64,000 bases of DNA from Saccharospirillum alexandrii_A. Its GTDB lineage: Bacteria > Pseudomonadota > Gammaproteobacteria > Pseudomonadales > Natronospirillaceae. Position numbers and translations under genes: made by a program. Positions 34,501 through 43,870 of this stretch are shown here, piece after piece (the first letter of the stretch is position 1; every line of letters starts with the position of its first letter). The stretch is taken from the NCBI RefSeq assembly GCF_043641555.1, contig NZ_JBHZRJ010000005.1, positions 186,001-250,000 of the forward strand. The letters are read 5' to 3'. The notes under the pieces are model-generated. The model did not search any database and had not been told where the DNA came from. It saw only the letters and a list, made by a program, of their open reading frames with translations.

Positions 34501-34629
34501 TATTATTCGCGTATCGTTGGAATTTATTATGGAGTGGGAGTGTCGGGGTTTTGGAGGGTTGAGGCAAGTATCAAGCTGCGAGTCGTGAGCTGCGAGCTGT
34601 TAGAAGTTCAAGCTTTCTGAGGTTGTTCG

Positions 34630-34770
34630 ATGCGAGCGACGGGTGCCGGGGTTGCCTTTGTGGGGTAGTCCGCAGCATGGATGCTGCGGCCTAGGCTCCA
34701 TGGACGGATCTACGCCGACCCCACAGAGGCAACCCCGGTACCCGGCGCGGACCACTACCACCCAAGCCAA
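34630..34770. repeat. Structured intergenic repeat, copy C
   Basis: Arms of 30 bp at 34636-34665 and 34719-34748 carry GGGGTTGCCTTTGTGGGG and its near complement. The core (reverse strand) holds CCGTCCATGGAG, CCTAGG and GCAGCATCCATGCTGC. The ends carry GCGAGCGACGGGTGCC on the left and CACCCAAGCCA on the right, shared with copies B and D. It lies in the 329-bp gap between atpC and the EamA gene. The remainder of that gap (34501-34629) holds only an AGCTGCGAG-type imperfect repeat near 34574-34600. Confidence 0.8.
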
Positions 34771-34782
34771 CGTTACCCCATA

Positions 34783-34810
34783 AAAAAAGCGACCCGAAGG
34801 TCGCTTTTTT
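34783..34810. terminator. Bidirectional terminator at the end of the atp operon
   Basis: AAAAAAGCGACC (34783-34794), tetraloop CGAA, GGTCGCTTTTTT (34799-34810). A perfect stem with A and T tracts terminates transcripts on either strand, 20 bp past the atpC stop. Confidence 0.92.
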
Positions 34811-34829
34811 GACAAGCCTCAATAGCCTG

Positions 34830-35258
34830 TTATTTCTTGCCGCGCAGTCGCTTCAGTTCGCGCAGGGTACGCAACTGGGCTGACGCACGCGCCAGATCAG
34901 CTGCCACCACGGCGAATTCTTCTTCGGCGATCTTGCTGGCGATGACTTTCTCGGCATCGGCTTTGGCTTTTTCAGCCGCCGCCATGTCAATGTCACCACC
35001 ACGCAATGCGGTATCGGCCAGAATGGTCACGACGTGCGGCTGGACTTCAAGGAAGCCGCCGGATACGTAGAACACTTCTTCCGACCCGTTCTGCAGAATC
35101 AACCGAACCGGTGCCGGGTTCAGCCGTGTCAGCAAAGGCGCGTGGCTGGGCTTAATACCCAGCTCACCCATTTCGCCCTCACAAACGACGGTTTCAACCA
35201 GCCCCGAGAAGATGTTTTCTTCCGCGCTGACGATGTCGCAGTGTACTGTCATAGCCAT
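34830..35258 (-). CDS. atpC: F1Fo ATP synthase subunit epsilon
   Basis: 142-residue epsilon subunit: N-terminal beta sandwich (about 1-88, with GEMGELGIKPSHAPLLTRL) and two C-terminal helices (about 90-142) rich in Ala, Lys and Glu. It couples the rotor to F1 and inhibits ATP hydrolysis. It is last in the atp operon, 17 bp after atpD, and is followed by a strong terminator. Confidence 0.95.
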   Translation of the reverse strand: MAMTVHCDIVSAEENIFSGLVETVVCEGEMGELGIKPSHAPLLTRLNPAPVRLILQNGSEEVFYVSGGFLEVQPHVVTILADTALRGGDIDMAAAEKAKADAEKVIASKIAEEEFAVVAADLARASAQLRTLRELKRLRGKK

Positions 35259-35275
35259 GTTAACCCCCGGCGCGA

Positions 35276-36685
35276 TCAGCCCTTCTTGGAGCGAGCGTTG
35301 TAAGCTTCCATCACTTCATCGATGGTGCCTTTCATGTAGAAATCCTGCTCGGGAACCTGATCGTACTCACCGTCCAGAATGCCCTGGAAACCACGAATGG
35401 TTTCTTTCAGCGACACGTACTTGCCGGGTGCGCCGGTGAAGATTTCCGCAACGTGGAAAGGCTGAGACAGGAAACGCTCAATCTTACGCGCCCGGGCTAC
35501 GACCATTTTGTCTTCATCAGACAATTCGTCCATACCCAGAATCGCAATGATGTCCTTCAGCTCTTTATAGCTCTGCAGAACACCCTGAACGCCACGGGCA
35601 CAGTCGTAATGCTCGTTACCGATAACCAGCGGGTCGAGCTGACGCGAGGTTGAACCCAGAGGGTCAACCGCCGGGTAAATACCCAGTGCGGCAATGTCAC
35701 GACTCAGTACTACCGTTGCATCCAAGTGAGCAAAGGTTGTGGCCGGTGACGGGTCGGTCAAGTCATCCGCGGGTACGTATACAGCCTGAACCGAGGTAAT
35801 AGACCCGGTCTTGGTAGAGGTAATACGTTCCTGCAGTACACCCATCTCTTCCGCCAGCGTCGGCTGGTAACCTACCGCAGACGGCATACGGCCCAGCAGG
35901 GCTGATACTTCAGTACCGGCCAGCGTGTAACGGTAGATGTTGTCCACGAAGAACAGAACGTCACGGCCTTCGTCACGGAACTTCTCGGCCATGGTCAGAC
36001 CGGTCAGTGCAACCCGCAGACGGTTACCGGGGGGTTCGTTCATCTGGCCGTAAACCATGGCCACTTTCGATTCAGACAGCTTGTCCAGCTTGATAACACC
36101 GGCTTCGGACATTTCGTGATAGAAGTCGTTACCTTCACGAGTCCGCTCGCCCACACCGGCGAACACAGACAAACCACTGTGCTCGGTCGCGATGTTGTTA
36201 ATCAGCTCAAGCATGTTTACGGTCTTGCCAACACCGGCACCACCGAACAAACCAACTTTACCACCCTTGGCGAACGGGCAGATCAGGTCGATTACCTTGA
36301 TGCCGGTTTCCAGCAAGTCCTGGCTTTGGGCCTGTTCGGCGTAAGTCGGGGCGTCGCGGTGAATGACCATGTGGTCATCGGCACCGATGTCGCCGCGCTC
36401 GTCGATAGGCTCGCCCAGTACGTTCATGATACGACCCAGGGTCGCCACACCGACCGGTACGGTAATACCGGTGCCGGTGCTTTCTACGCTCAGTCCACGC
36501 TTAACGCCTTCGGTGCTGCCCATGGCAATGGTGCGTACAACGCCATCGCCCAACTGCTGCTGCACTTCCAGGGTCAGGTTTACTTCAGCGACTTTCAACG
36601 CGTCGTAAACTTTCGGTACGTTGTCACGCGGGAATTCCACGTCGACGACGGCACCGATAATCTGTGTGATACGTCCGCTACTCAT
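35276..36685 (-). CDS. atpD: F1Fo ATP synthase subunit beta
   Basis: 469-residue catalytic subunit. The Walker A motif GGAGVGKT is at 148-155; GERTREGND carries the catalytic glutamate; VLFFVDNIYRYTLAG is the Walker B region; PSAVGYQPTLAEEMG is the usual nucleotide-site loop. Three copies alternate with alpha in F1 and make ATP from ADP and phosphate. Length and sequence are standard for the family. It follows atpG after 24 bp. Confidence 0.97.
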   Translation of the reverse strand: MSSGRITQIIGAVVDVEFPRDNVPKVYDALKVAEVNLTLEVQQQLGDGVVRTIAMGSTEGVKRGLSVESTGTGITVPVGVATLGRIMNVLGEPIDERGDIGADDHMVIHRDAPTYAEQAQSQDLLETGIKVIDLICPFAKGGKVGLFGGAGVGKTVNMLELINNIATEHSGLSVFAGVGERTREGNDFYHEMSEAGVIKLDKLSESKVAMVYGQMNEPPGNRLRVALTGLTMAEKFRDEGRDVLFFVDNIYRYTLAGTEVSALLGRMPSAVGYQPTLAEEMGVLQERITSTKTGSITSVQAVYVPADDLTDPSPATTFAHLDATVVLSRDIAALGIYPAVDPLGSTSRQLDPLVIGNEHYDCARGVQGVLQSYKELKDIIAILGMDELSDEDKMVVARARKIERFLSQPFHVAEIFTGAPGKYVSLKETIRGFQGILDGEYDQVPEQDFYMKGTIDEVMEAYNARSKKG

Positions 36686-36709
36686 CTTCTGTATCCTCTC
36701 AAAACCGTT

Positions 36710-37576
36710 TTATGAAACCGCTGAGGCGCCACCCACGATCTCGGCGATCTCTTGGGTAATGGCTGCCTGACGCGCCTTGTTGTATTCCATATTGAGACTG
36801 TCGATCAGTTCCCCGGCATTATCGGTGGCGCTCTTCATCGCCATCATGCGCGAAGCCTGTTCGCAAGCCAGATTTTCCACCACGCCCTGATACACCACCG
36901 ATTCGACATAGCGAACCAGCAGATGATCCAGCAGCGCTTCGGCGTTTGGCTCGTAAATGTAGTCCCAGGTATGTCGGCGCGACGTCTCGTCTTCAGCGGC
37001 CTTCAATGGCAACAGCTGCTCAATTCCGGGCTTTTGCACCATGGTGTTAATGAATTCATTAAACACCACAAACAAGCGGTCAATCTTGCCGGCGTTGAAG
37101 TCATCCAACATGACTTTCACACCGCCAATCAGGTCACTCACAGCGGGCTTGTCGCCCAGCTGGGTCATGCTCGCGACAACGTCGTAGCCGCGTGACTTGA
37201 AGTAACCCGTACCCTTGCTGCCAATGGCACATACTTGCACCGTTGCGCCCTTGTTCTTCCAGTCGGCCACGTCTTTTGCGACCTGTTTGAACAGGTTAGC
37301 GTTCAACCCGCCACACAGTCCGCGATCGGTTGAGATTACAATGTAACCCACCCGCTTGACGTCGCGTTCCATCAGATAAGGATGACGGTATTCGGGGTTG
37401 GCGTTCGCCAAATGCCCGATCACCGCCCGGATTTTGTCAGCATAGGGCTTACTGGCGTCCATCCGGTCCTGAGCTTTACGCTTTTTACTCGCAGCGACCA
37501 TCTCCATCGCGGAAGTAATCTTCTGCGTGTTTTTAATGCCCGATATTTTCGTGCGAATCTCTTTTCCGGCTGCCAT
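36710..37576 (-). CDS. atpG: F1Fo ATP synthase subunit gamma
   Basis: 288-residue central stalk subunit. The N-terminal helix begins AAGKEIRTKISGIKNTQKIT, and the C-terminal helix contains ASRMMAMKSATDNAGELI and ends EIVGGASAV, both hallmarks of gamma. It turns within the alpha3-beta3 ring and transmits rotation of the c-ring. The position between atpA and atpD is canonical. Confidence 0.96.
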   Translation of the reverse strand: MAAGKEIRTKISGIKNTQKITSAMEMVAASKKRKAQDRMDASKPYADKIRAVIGHLANANPEYRHPYLMERDVKRVGYIVISTDRGLCGGLNANLFKQVAKDVADWKNKGATVQVCAIGSKGTGYFKSRGYDVVASMTQLGDKPAVSDLIGGVKVMLDDFNAGKIDRLFVVFNEFINTMVQKPGIEQLLPLKAAEDETSRRHTWDYIYEPNAEALLDHLLVRYVESVVYQGVVENLACEQASRMMAMKSATDNAGELIDSLNMEYNKARQAAITQEIAEIVGGASAVS

Positions 37577-37620
37577 AGCAATGCCTCAGTTCAATCGGCT
37601 GTCCGAAGACAGCCGGTGAA

Positions 37621-39165
37621 TTACCAGGTCTGCGTTGCTTTGAATTTTTCCAAAGCGTCCTTCAGCGAAGCGGCAATATCATCGTTATAGTTGCCGGTAT
37701 CGTTGATCTGTTTCATCAGATCCGCGTGTTCGCTGTTCATGTAGGAGTGCAGTGCCGCTTCAAACCGCCCGACTTCTTTGATTTCCAAAGCTTTCAGGTG
37801 GCCTTCGTTGGCGGCGTAAACTGAGACAGCCATTTCTGCAACCGACAAGGGTGCATACTGGCCTTGCTTCATCAGCTCGGTAACGCGCTGACCATGCTCC
37901 AGCTGAGCCTTGGTCGCTTCGTCAAGATCCGACGCGAACTGGGAGAATGCCGCCAGTTCACGGTACTGAGCCAGAGCAGTACGAATACCACCGGCCAGCT
38001 TCTTGATGATCTTGGTCTGGGCTGAACCACCGACACGCGATACCGAAATACCGGCGTTCATTGCAGGGCGAATACCCGCGTTGAACAGGTCGGTCTCAAG
38101 GAAGATCTGACCGTCGGTAATGGAGATCACGTTGGTTGGTACGAACGCAGAAACGTCACCACCCTGAGTTTCAATGATTGGCAGTGCGGTCAGAGAACCG
38201 GTTTTGCCTTTCACTTCGCCCTTGGTGAACTGTTCAACGTAGTCGGCGTTCACGCGTGATGCGCGTTCCAGCAAACGGGAGTGCAAGTAGAACACATCAC
38301 CCGGGAAGGCTTCACGGCCCGGCGGACGACGCAGCAGCAGAGAGATCTGACGGTATGCAACGGCCTGTTTGGACAGGTCATCGTAAATGATCAGAGCGTC
38401 TTCACCGCGGTCACGGAAGTATTCACCCATGGTGCAACCGGCGTACGGTGCCAGGAACTGCATGGAAGCAGGTTCTGAGGCCGAGGCGGCAACAATGGTG
38501 GTGTATTCCATGGCACCGTGCTCTTCCAGCTTGCGCACCACGTTGGCGATGGTCGACTGCTTCTGACCGATAGCCACGTAGACACACTTAATGCCAGAGT
38601 TCTTCTGAGCCATGATGGCATCGACGGCCAGCGCGGTTTTACCGGTCTGACGGTCACCAATGATCAGCTCACGCTGACCACGGCCAATAGGCACCATGGC
38701 GTCAACGGCTTTATAACCGGTCTGTACCGGCTGGTCGACCGACTGACGGGCAATAACGCCCGGCGCGACCTTTTCCAGCGGATCGGTCAGGGTGGTTTTC
38801 ACCGGGCCCTTGCCGTCGATCGGGTTACCCAGGGCGTCGACGACGCGACCGAGCAATTCCGGACCAATGGGAACTTCGAGGATGCGACCGGTGCACTTAC
38901 AGGTCTGGCCTTCTGCCAGATCCTTGTAGTCACCCAACACGATCGCACCAACAGAGTCTTGTTCCAGGTTCAGGGCCATACCGAACAGCCCGTTGTGGAA
39001 CTCAATCATCTCACCAGACATGACATCGGCCAGACCATGAATACGCACGATACCGTCGGATACGCTGACGATGGTGCCTTCGTTCTGGGCCTTGGAGCTG
39101 GTATCGAGTTTGCCGATACGCTCCTTGATGATGTCACTGATTTCTGAAGGATTCAGTTGCTGCAT
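37621..39165 (-). CDS. atpA: F1Fo ATP synthase subunit alpha
   Basis: 514-residue non-catalytic nucleotide-binding subunit. It starts MQQLNPSEISDIIKERI; the Walker A motif is GDRQTGKTA (about 169-177), followed by ALIIYDDLSKQAVAYRQISL and the conserved RRPPGREAFPGDVFYLHSRL. Length is standard. It lies between atpH and atpG. Confidence 0.97.
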   Translation of the reverse strand: MQQLNPSEISDIIKERIGKLDTSSKAQNEGTIVSVSDGIVRIHGLADVMSGEMIEFHNGLFGMALNLEQDSVGAIVLGDYKDLAEGQTCKCTGRILEVPIGPELLGRVVDALGNPIDGKGPVKTTLTDPLEKVAPGVIARQSVDQPVQTGYKAVDAMVPIGRGQRELIIGDRQTGKTALAVDAIMAQKNSGIKCVYVAIGQKQSTIANVVRKLEEHGAMEYTTIVAASASEPASMQFLAPYAGCTMGEYFRDRGEDALIIYDDLSKQAVAYRQISLLLRRPPGREAFPGDVFYLHSRLLERASRVNADYVEQFTKGEVKGKTGSLTALPIIETQGGDVSAFVPTNVISITDGQIFLETDLFNAGIRPAMNAGISVSRVGGSAQTKIIKKLAGGIRTALAQYRELAAFSQFASDLDEATKAQLEHGQRVTELMKQGQYAPLSVAEMAVSVYAANEGHLKALEIKEVGRFEAALHSYMNSEHADLMKQINDTGNYNDDIAASLKDALEKFKATQTW

Positions 39166-39178
39166 TCTTTTTCCCTCA

Positions 39179-39715
39179 CTAGGAATTCATTGCTTCAGCG
39201 AGTTTCGCCAACTTGCCGCGGACCGACCCGTCGATGACCGTGTCACCAGACCTGATCACCACACCGCCCAGTAATGACTCGTCGATTTCGACGGTCAACT
39301 GCACCTGGCGGCTGAATTTGGCGGTCAGTTTGTCGGCCAGCGTCTTTTGCTGGCTGTCGCTCAAGGAAAATGCACTGGTCACCAGAACATCGGCGGTTTT
39401 TTCCTGCTCCGCTTTCAGCACTTCGAACTGTTCGCTGATCTCGGCCAGCAGTGCAAGACGACGATTTTCCGCCAGAACGCTGACCAGGTTAGACCCGCCC
39501 TCGTTCAAGGCATCGCCGGCGAGTTGCTGCAAAGTTTTGGCTTTGTCAGCGGCGGACAGCTCAGGGTTGGCAATGAGTCGTTCAACCGTCTCATGCTGAC
39601 TGATAGCGGCCAGCGTCGACAATTGCGTCGACCAGGCGTCCAAGTGCTTACTGTCCAGAGCTGCGTTGAACGCGGCTTTGGCGTAAGGACGGGCCAGCGT
39701 ACTTAATTCTGCCAT
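39179..39715 (-). CDS. atpH: F1Fo ATP synthase subunit delta
   Basis: 178-residue peripheral stalk subunit. The N-terminal helical domain begins with ARPYAKAAFNAAL and the C-terminal region contains SLLGGVVIRSGDTVIDGSVR, both conserved in delta/OSCP. It connects the b dimer to the top of F1. The operon position between atpF and atpA is canonical. Confidence 0.95.
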   Translation of the reverse strand: MAELSTLARPYAKAAFNAALDSKHLDAWSTQLSTLAAISQHETVERLIANPELSAADKAKTLQQLAGDALNEGGSNLVSVLAENRRLALLAEISEQFEVLKAEQEKTADVLVTSAFSLSDSQQKTLADKLTAKFSRQVQLTVEIDESLLGGVVIRSGDTVIDGSVRGKLAKLAEAMNS

Positions 39716-39724
39716 GATCCCTCC

Positions 39725-40195
39725 TTACAGCTCGGCTGCCAGCTTATCCAACAACTCGCTGTGTTTTTTCGCGTCGACTTCGGAGCCCAGAATGCGTTCC
39801 GCACCGGCCAGGGTCAGTTCGGAGATCCGGCTACGCAGTTCTTCCCGCGCGGCGTTCACTTCCTTATCAACCTCGGACTGGGCAGCGGCCACAATGCGCT
39901 CACCTTCCACACGAGCTTCAGCTTTCGCTTCATCAACCAACTGCGCGGCGCGCTTGTTGGCTTGCTCGAGGATGGCAGCGGCTTCCTGCTTGGCTTCCTG
40001 CAGCTTTTTCGCCACATCGTGCTGCGCCAGTTCAAGATCTTTGGCAGCACGGTCGGCAGAATCGAGCCCTTCGGCAATTTTCTTCTGGCGGGCCTGCATG
40101 GCATCCATAATTGGAGGCCATACAAATTTGGCGCAGAACCAGACGAAAATGGCAAAGACGACGATTTGTCCAATAAACGTTGCGTTGAAATTCAC
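39725..40195 (-). CDS. atpF: F1Fo ATP synthase subunit b
   Basis: 156 residues: an N-terminal membrane segment (about 5-26, with FAIFVWFCAKFVWPPI) followed by a long charged, Ala-rich coiled coil (about 30-150). It forms the stator dimer that links subunit a to delta. The length equals that of E. coli b. It lies between atpE and atpH. Confidence 0.95.
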   Translation of the reverse strand: MNFNATFIGQIVVFAIFVWFCAKFVWPPIMDAMQARQKKIAEGLDSADRAAKDLELAQHDVAKKLQEAKQEAAAILEQANKRAAQLVDEAKAEARVEGERIVAAAQSEVDKEVNAAREELRSRISELTLAGAERILGSEVDAKKHSELLDKLAAEL

Positions 40196-40247
40196 GCCTT
40201 CACCTCGTTTTGGTTGGTTTAATCAGAGTACCCAAAGGACCGATTGA

Positions 40248-40475
40248 TTAACCAGCCACTACGAAGATCAGGTACATCGCGATACCAACACCGATAATGG
40301 GGATCGCGTCTACCAGGCCGGCAACGATGAAGAATTTGGTCTGCAGCATCGGGCCCAGTTCAGGCTGACGCGCTGTAGAGTCCAGCAACTTACCACCCAG
40401 CAAGCCGATGCCAATAGCAGCACCGATCGCACCAAAACCCATCATGATTGCAGCGGCGACAAATACCAGTTCCAT
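40248..40475 (-). CDS. atpE: F1Fo ATP synthase subunit c
   Basis: 75-residue hairpin of two membrane helices forming the rotor ring. The polar loop ARQPE is at 35-39, and the ion-carrying acid is D56 in GLVDAIPIIGVG. An aspartate here, together with the lack of the sodium-ligand pattern, indicates proton coupling as in E. coli. The gene is preceded by AGGAGA. Confidence 0.95.
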   Translation of the reverse strand: MELVFVAAAIMMGFGAIGAAIGIGLLGGKLLDSTARQPELGPMLQTKFFIVAGLVDAIPIIGVGIAMYLIFVVAG

Positions 40476-40574
40476 GTTTTTCTCCTAAGTTTTCTATCGT
40501 TAAGGTTTAGAGCTTTCAAGTTAAAACGTTTTTTCAAAATCCGGGGCAGCCATCGAGCTTACCCGACGACCCGA

Positions 40575-41459
40575 CTAGTGGTCTTCGTGGGCCTGACTCA
40601 GGTACACGATGGTCAACACCATAAAGATGAACGCCTGCAACGGTATGACCATGATGTGGAAAATAGCCCACGCCATTTGCAGTACGCCACCAAACACAGC
40701 GAAGAAGATGCCGGCACCAAACATCAGCGCGATCAGAATAAAGATCATTTCCGCTGCGTAGAGGTTACCGAACAGACGAAGACCGAGAGAGAACGGCTTC
40801 GCGATCAGTCCAACCAGCTCCAGGAAGAGGTTGAACGGAACAAAAATCCAGTGATTAAACGGTGTGAACGACAGCTCCTTGATGAAACCAAAGCCTTTCA
40901 CCTTGAAGGAGTAGTAGATCATCAGGAAGAATACAAATACGGCCGTGCCCAGGGTGATGTTCGGGTCGGTCGAGGGAACGATCTTCTGATACTTCACGCC
41001 CAGCAGTTCAAGCGTGTAGGGGATCAAATCGACCGGAATGATGTCCATCAGGTTCGACAGGAACACCCAGACGAAGACGGTTAACGCGATCGGCGCGATC
41101 CACGGGTTCTTGCCGTGGAAGGTATCCCGCACCTGGCTGTCAATGAACTCGACGATGGTCTCGACGAAGTTCTGCATGCCTTTAGGTACGCCCTGAGTGG
41201 CTTTCTTGCCCACTCGCCAGAACGTAAACAGAAAGATCGCACCCAGGAGAATAGACCAGATCATGCTGTCGACATGAAACGCCCAGAACCCCATTTGGTT
41301 AAACTCTGCGGAACACCCCCCCAGAACCCACTGAGTGGTTTCCAGTGTCGAGCCATCGCACATCGTTGCACCCGCTTCCAACTTCCCATAAGTGAGGTTG
41401 GTCAGGTGGTGCGAGATGTACTCACCCGCATTGGCATAACTGCCTGCTTCACTTGCCAT
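40575..41459 (-). CDS. atpB: F1Fo ATP synthase subunit a
   Basis: 294-residue membrane subunit with about six helices. The essential arginine lies in FSLGLRLFGNLYAAEM; MDIIPVDLIPY and the C-terminal HIMVIPLQAFIFMVLTIVYL are also conserved. It forms the proton half-channels facing the c-ring. It is slightly longer than the E. coli protein at the N terminus. It follows atpI and precedes atpE. Confidence 0.95.
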   Translation of the reverse strand: MASEAGSYANAGEYISHHLTNLTYGKLEAGATMCDGSTLETTQWVLGGCSAEFNQMGFWAFHVDSMIWSILLGAIFLFTFWRVGKKATQGVPKGMQNFVETIVEFIDSQVRDTFHGKNPWIAPIALTVFVWVFLSNLMDIIPVDLIPYTLELLGVKYQKIVPSTDPNITLGTAVFVFFLMIYYSFKVKGFGFIKELSFTPFNHWIFVPFNLFLELVGLIAKPFSLGLRLFGNLYAAEMIFILIALMFGAGIFFAVFGGVLQMAWAIFHIMVIPLQAFIFMVLTIVYLSQAHEDH

Positions 41460-41496
41460 ATGTCACTTTACCCCTATTGGCCGCCCGTTAGAGCGG

Positions 41497-41982
41497 TTAC
41501 TTAACCAGAATCGGTGCCAACATTGCTGACAGGGTGTTCAGTACGACCACTACCAGCAACATTGTTGTGGCATTCAGGTCCGGCTGGGTTACCCACACCG
41601 GTATCAATCCTGCTGCCAGAATAATCCATTTGCCAAACAGCCCCTGGGACGTCGCGACCACGAAGAGAGCTGTGTAGCGCGAGCCGAAGTGCCGTAGGCT
41701 GCGCCAGGTAAAATAACTTTGTGCCACCACACAGAGGGCACCGGCCAACATCACTTCAAACCAGACATCCGGAATCACTACGGCCACTGCCAGGCCGAGG
41801 ATCAGGGCGGTAACTGCCTGAAATGTCACCAGCCGCCAGGCCGAGGGCCGGGGAACCGGTTTGGGCCTTGCTTGTTGAAACACCACTGTTCTGTCCCGGT
41901 TATTGTCGTTTGCCCTGTTATTCTTCCCGTTCAGCGGTATTCGTAGGGCTGAACGGTCGGGCGGTTTGGGCGCCTTTCCCAA
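41497..41982 (-). CDS. atpI: ATP synthase protein I (AtpI)
   Basis: Up to 161 residues; four hydrophobic segments begin at about residue 47 (LVTFQAVTALILGLAVAVVI). AtpI helps assemble the c-ring. The first possible start is a TTG at 41982; a GTG at 41886 would give a shorter, still complete membrane domain, and neither has a clear ribosome site. It heads the atp operon downstream of the promoter at 42051-42079. Confidence 0.75.
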   Translation of the reverse strand: MGKAPKPPDRSALRIPLNGKNNRANDNNRDRTVVFQQARPKPVPRPSAWRLVTFQAVTALILGLAVAVVIPDVWFEVMLAGALCVVAQSYFTWRSLRHFGSRYTALFVVATSQGLFGKWIILAAGLIPVWVTQPDLNATTMLLVVVVLNTLSAMLAPILVK

Positions 41983-42050
41983 GGCCTGCCCCGCTTATCA
42001 TCCGGGTTTGAGCGGTACCGGGCCATTGGAGGCTCGGCAAAACTCGGCAG

Positions 42051-42079
42051 AGTATATTGGAGTCGGCTAGTCGCATCAA
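42051..42079 (-). promoter_or_regulatory. Sigma-70-like promoter of the atp operon
   Basis: On the minus strand TTGATG (42079-42074), 17 bases, TATACT (42056-42051). Spacing is optimal. It lies 69 bp before the first possible atpI start, between parB and atpI. Confidence 0.7.
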
Positions 42080-42168
42080 CACGCAACGCGCTCTCATTCC
42101 GACTGGGCCACGTTCGGTCAAATGGCTGTTTTTGAACGCAATTTGACTCGACTGAACACTGTCAGGCC

Positions 42169-43053
42169 CTACTTTACGTGGTTCAGGATACCGTCGAGCT
42201 CATCCAGGCTGTTGTATTTGATCACCAGGGAGCCCTTGCCACGTGCGCCATGCTTGATCGACACCGTGGCGCCCAGGCGCTGTGACAGCATCTCCTCCAG
42301 GTTCTGGATGTTGGCGTCGGCTTTGTGTTCCGAACGGTCCAGTCCGGTTTTCTTGCCTTCGACCAGGTTGCGTACCAATTGCTCGGTCTGTCGCACCGTC
42401 ATGCCTTTGGCAACCACTTGGCGCGCCGCTTCTATTTGTTGCTCGCCCTGGACACCCAATAACGCCCGGGCATGGCCCATTTCCAAATCGCCGTGTTCTA
42501 GCATACGGCGCACATCGGCTTCCAGACTGATCAGTCGCAGCAGGTTGGTCACTGTCACCCGGTTCTTGCCAACGGCTTCGGCTACGCCGGCCTGCGTCAG
42601 ATCGAATTCCTTCTGCAGGCGCTGCAACGCCAGCGCCTCTTCCATCGGGTTCAGGTTTTCACGCTGAATGTTCTCGATCAGTGCCATGGCAATGGCGTCT
42701 TCGTCAGAGACATCGCGGATCACGGCTGGAATCTGATCCAGCCCGGCCATCTGGGAGGCGCGCCAGCGGCGTTCACCGGCAATGAGTTCGAAGGACTCGG
42801 GGCCCTGGGGGCGCACCACGATAGGTTGCATCACGCCCTGCGCGCGAATGGATGCGGCCAGTTCTTCCAGCGCATCGGCCGACATGTCGCGCCGCGGCTG
42901 GTACGTGCCCCGATGAATCCACTCGACCGGCAACATGCGCAAACTGCCGTCATTTACATGGGAGACTGGCTGATCGGCAATGGCCTCGACTTCCCGTCGG
43001 GTAGTGATCAGAGCGTCCAGGCCGCGTCCCAAGCCTCGTTTCTTAGCTGCCAT
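42169..43053 (-). CDS. parB: Chromosome partitioning protein ParB
   Basis: 294 residues: the N terminus KKRGLGRGLDALI is classical; the ParB nuclease-like CTPase domain (about 30-125) contains ELIAGERRWRASQMAGL; the helix-turn-helix (about 140-190) contains LTQAGVAEAVGKNRVTVTNL; the C-terminal dimer domain follows. ParB binds parS near the replication origin, clamps DNA with CTP and activates ParA. It starts right after the parA stop. I did not find a clear parS site in the window. Confidence 0.96.
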   Translation of the reverse strand: MAAKKRGLGRGLDALITTRREVEAIADQPVSHVNDGSLRMLPVEWIHRGTYQPRRDMSADALEELAASIRAQGVMQPIVVRPQGPESFELIAGERRWRASQMAGLDQIPAVIRDVSDEDAIAMALIENIQRENLNPMEEALALQRLQKEFDLTQAGVAEAVGKNRVTVTNLLRLISLEADVRRMLEHGDLEMGHARALLGVQGEQQIEAARQVVAKGMTVRQTEQLVRNLVEGKKTGLDRSEHKADANIQNLEEMLSQRLGATVSIKHGARGKGSLVIKYNSLDELDGILNHVK

Positions 43054-43860
43054 TTACACAGATCCTGTCAAATGTTCGGTATCGGGTGGTTTGACGCCTT
43101 CAACCCGGCGAACCAGTTCTCCGGCCAGCGCCAGGTACGCCAGCGCGCCCTTGGAGGAGCGGTCGTACTGCAACACCGGGGTGCCATAGCTGGGCGCTTC
43201 CGCCAGCCGCACATTGCGCGGAATCACCGAGCTGAAAAGTTTGTCGCCAAAGTGGTTTTTTAACTGATCGGAGACATCGTTGGTCAGGCTGTTGCGCGGG
43301 TCGTACATGGTGCGCAGCAGGCCGCCGATTTCGAGTTTCGGGTTCACCACTTTCTGAATGCTTTGAATGGTGTCCATCAGCGCAGCCAGGCCTTCGAGGG
43401 CGTAATATTCGCACTGCATCGGAATCAGCACCTGCTCGGCAGCGGCCAGGGCGTTTACCGTCAGCATGTTGAGCGACGGCGGGCAGTCGATAAAAATATA
43501 GTCGTAATGGTGCTTCACTTCGGCCAGGGCGTACTGCAGCCGGTGCTCTTTCATTTTCACCGACATCAGTTCCACTTCAGCAGCGGTTAGGTCGCCGTTG
43601 GCGGGCAGCAGGTCGTACCCGGCTTCAGGCGTGGTGACAATCGCCTCGGCGCAGCCGGCTTTGCCGGTGATCACATCGTAAACGCTGAGGTCGATTTCAT
43701 TCTTGCTGATGCCACTGCCCATGGTGGCATTACCCTGGGGGTCAAGATCCACGACCAGCACCTTGCGCTTCATCGCCACCAGAGAGGCGGGCAGATTGGT
43801 GGCGGTGGTGGTCTTGCCGACCCCGCCTTTCTGGTTGGTAATGGCAAAAATATGTGTCAA
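43054..43860 (-). CDS. parA: Chromosome partitioning ATPase ParA
   Basis: 268-residue Soj/ParA ATPase. The deviant Walker A KGGVGKTT is at residues 11-18 counted from a TTG start; DYIFIDCPPSLNMLTVNAL is the Walker B region. I place the start at the TTG at 43860, with AAGGA six to seven bases upstream, because the translation THIFAITNQKGGVGKT is the usual ParA N terminus; the open frame extends upstream but overlaps rsmG. With ParB it segregates the chromosome. Confidence 0.93.
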   Translation of the reverse strand: MTHIFAITNQKGGVGKTTTATNLPASLVAMKRKVLVVDLDPQGNATMGSGISKNEIDLSVYDVITGKAGCAEAIVTTPEAGYDLLPANGDLTAAEVELMSVKMKEHRLQYALAEVKHHYDYIFIDCPPSLNMLTVNALAAAEQVLIPMQCEYYALEGLAALMDTIQSIQKVVNPKLEIGGLLRTMYDPRNSLTNDVSDQLKNHFGDKLFSSVIPRNVRLAEAPSYGTPVLQYDRSSKGALAYLALAGELVRRVEGVKPPDTEHLTGSV

Positions 43861-43870
43861 AGCCGAATCC

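Noticed and set aside
36116..39147. Several open frames of 100-210 codons on the plus strand opposite atpD, atpG and atpA
   Set aside because: They are antisense to highly conserved ATP synthase genes and read as low-complexity shadows with no motif or ribosome site of note.
42169..43860. parS site within or near parAB
   Set aside because: No sequence close to TGTTCCACGTGGAACA was seen by eye; TGTTCCACTTGG near 44402 covers only part of it and has no dyad. A computed search could change this.
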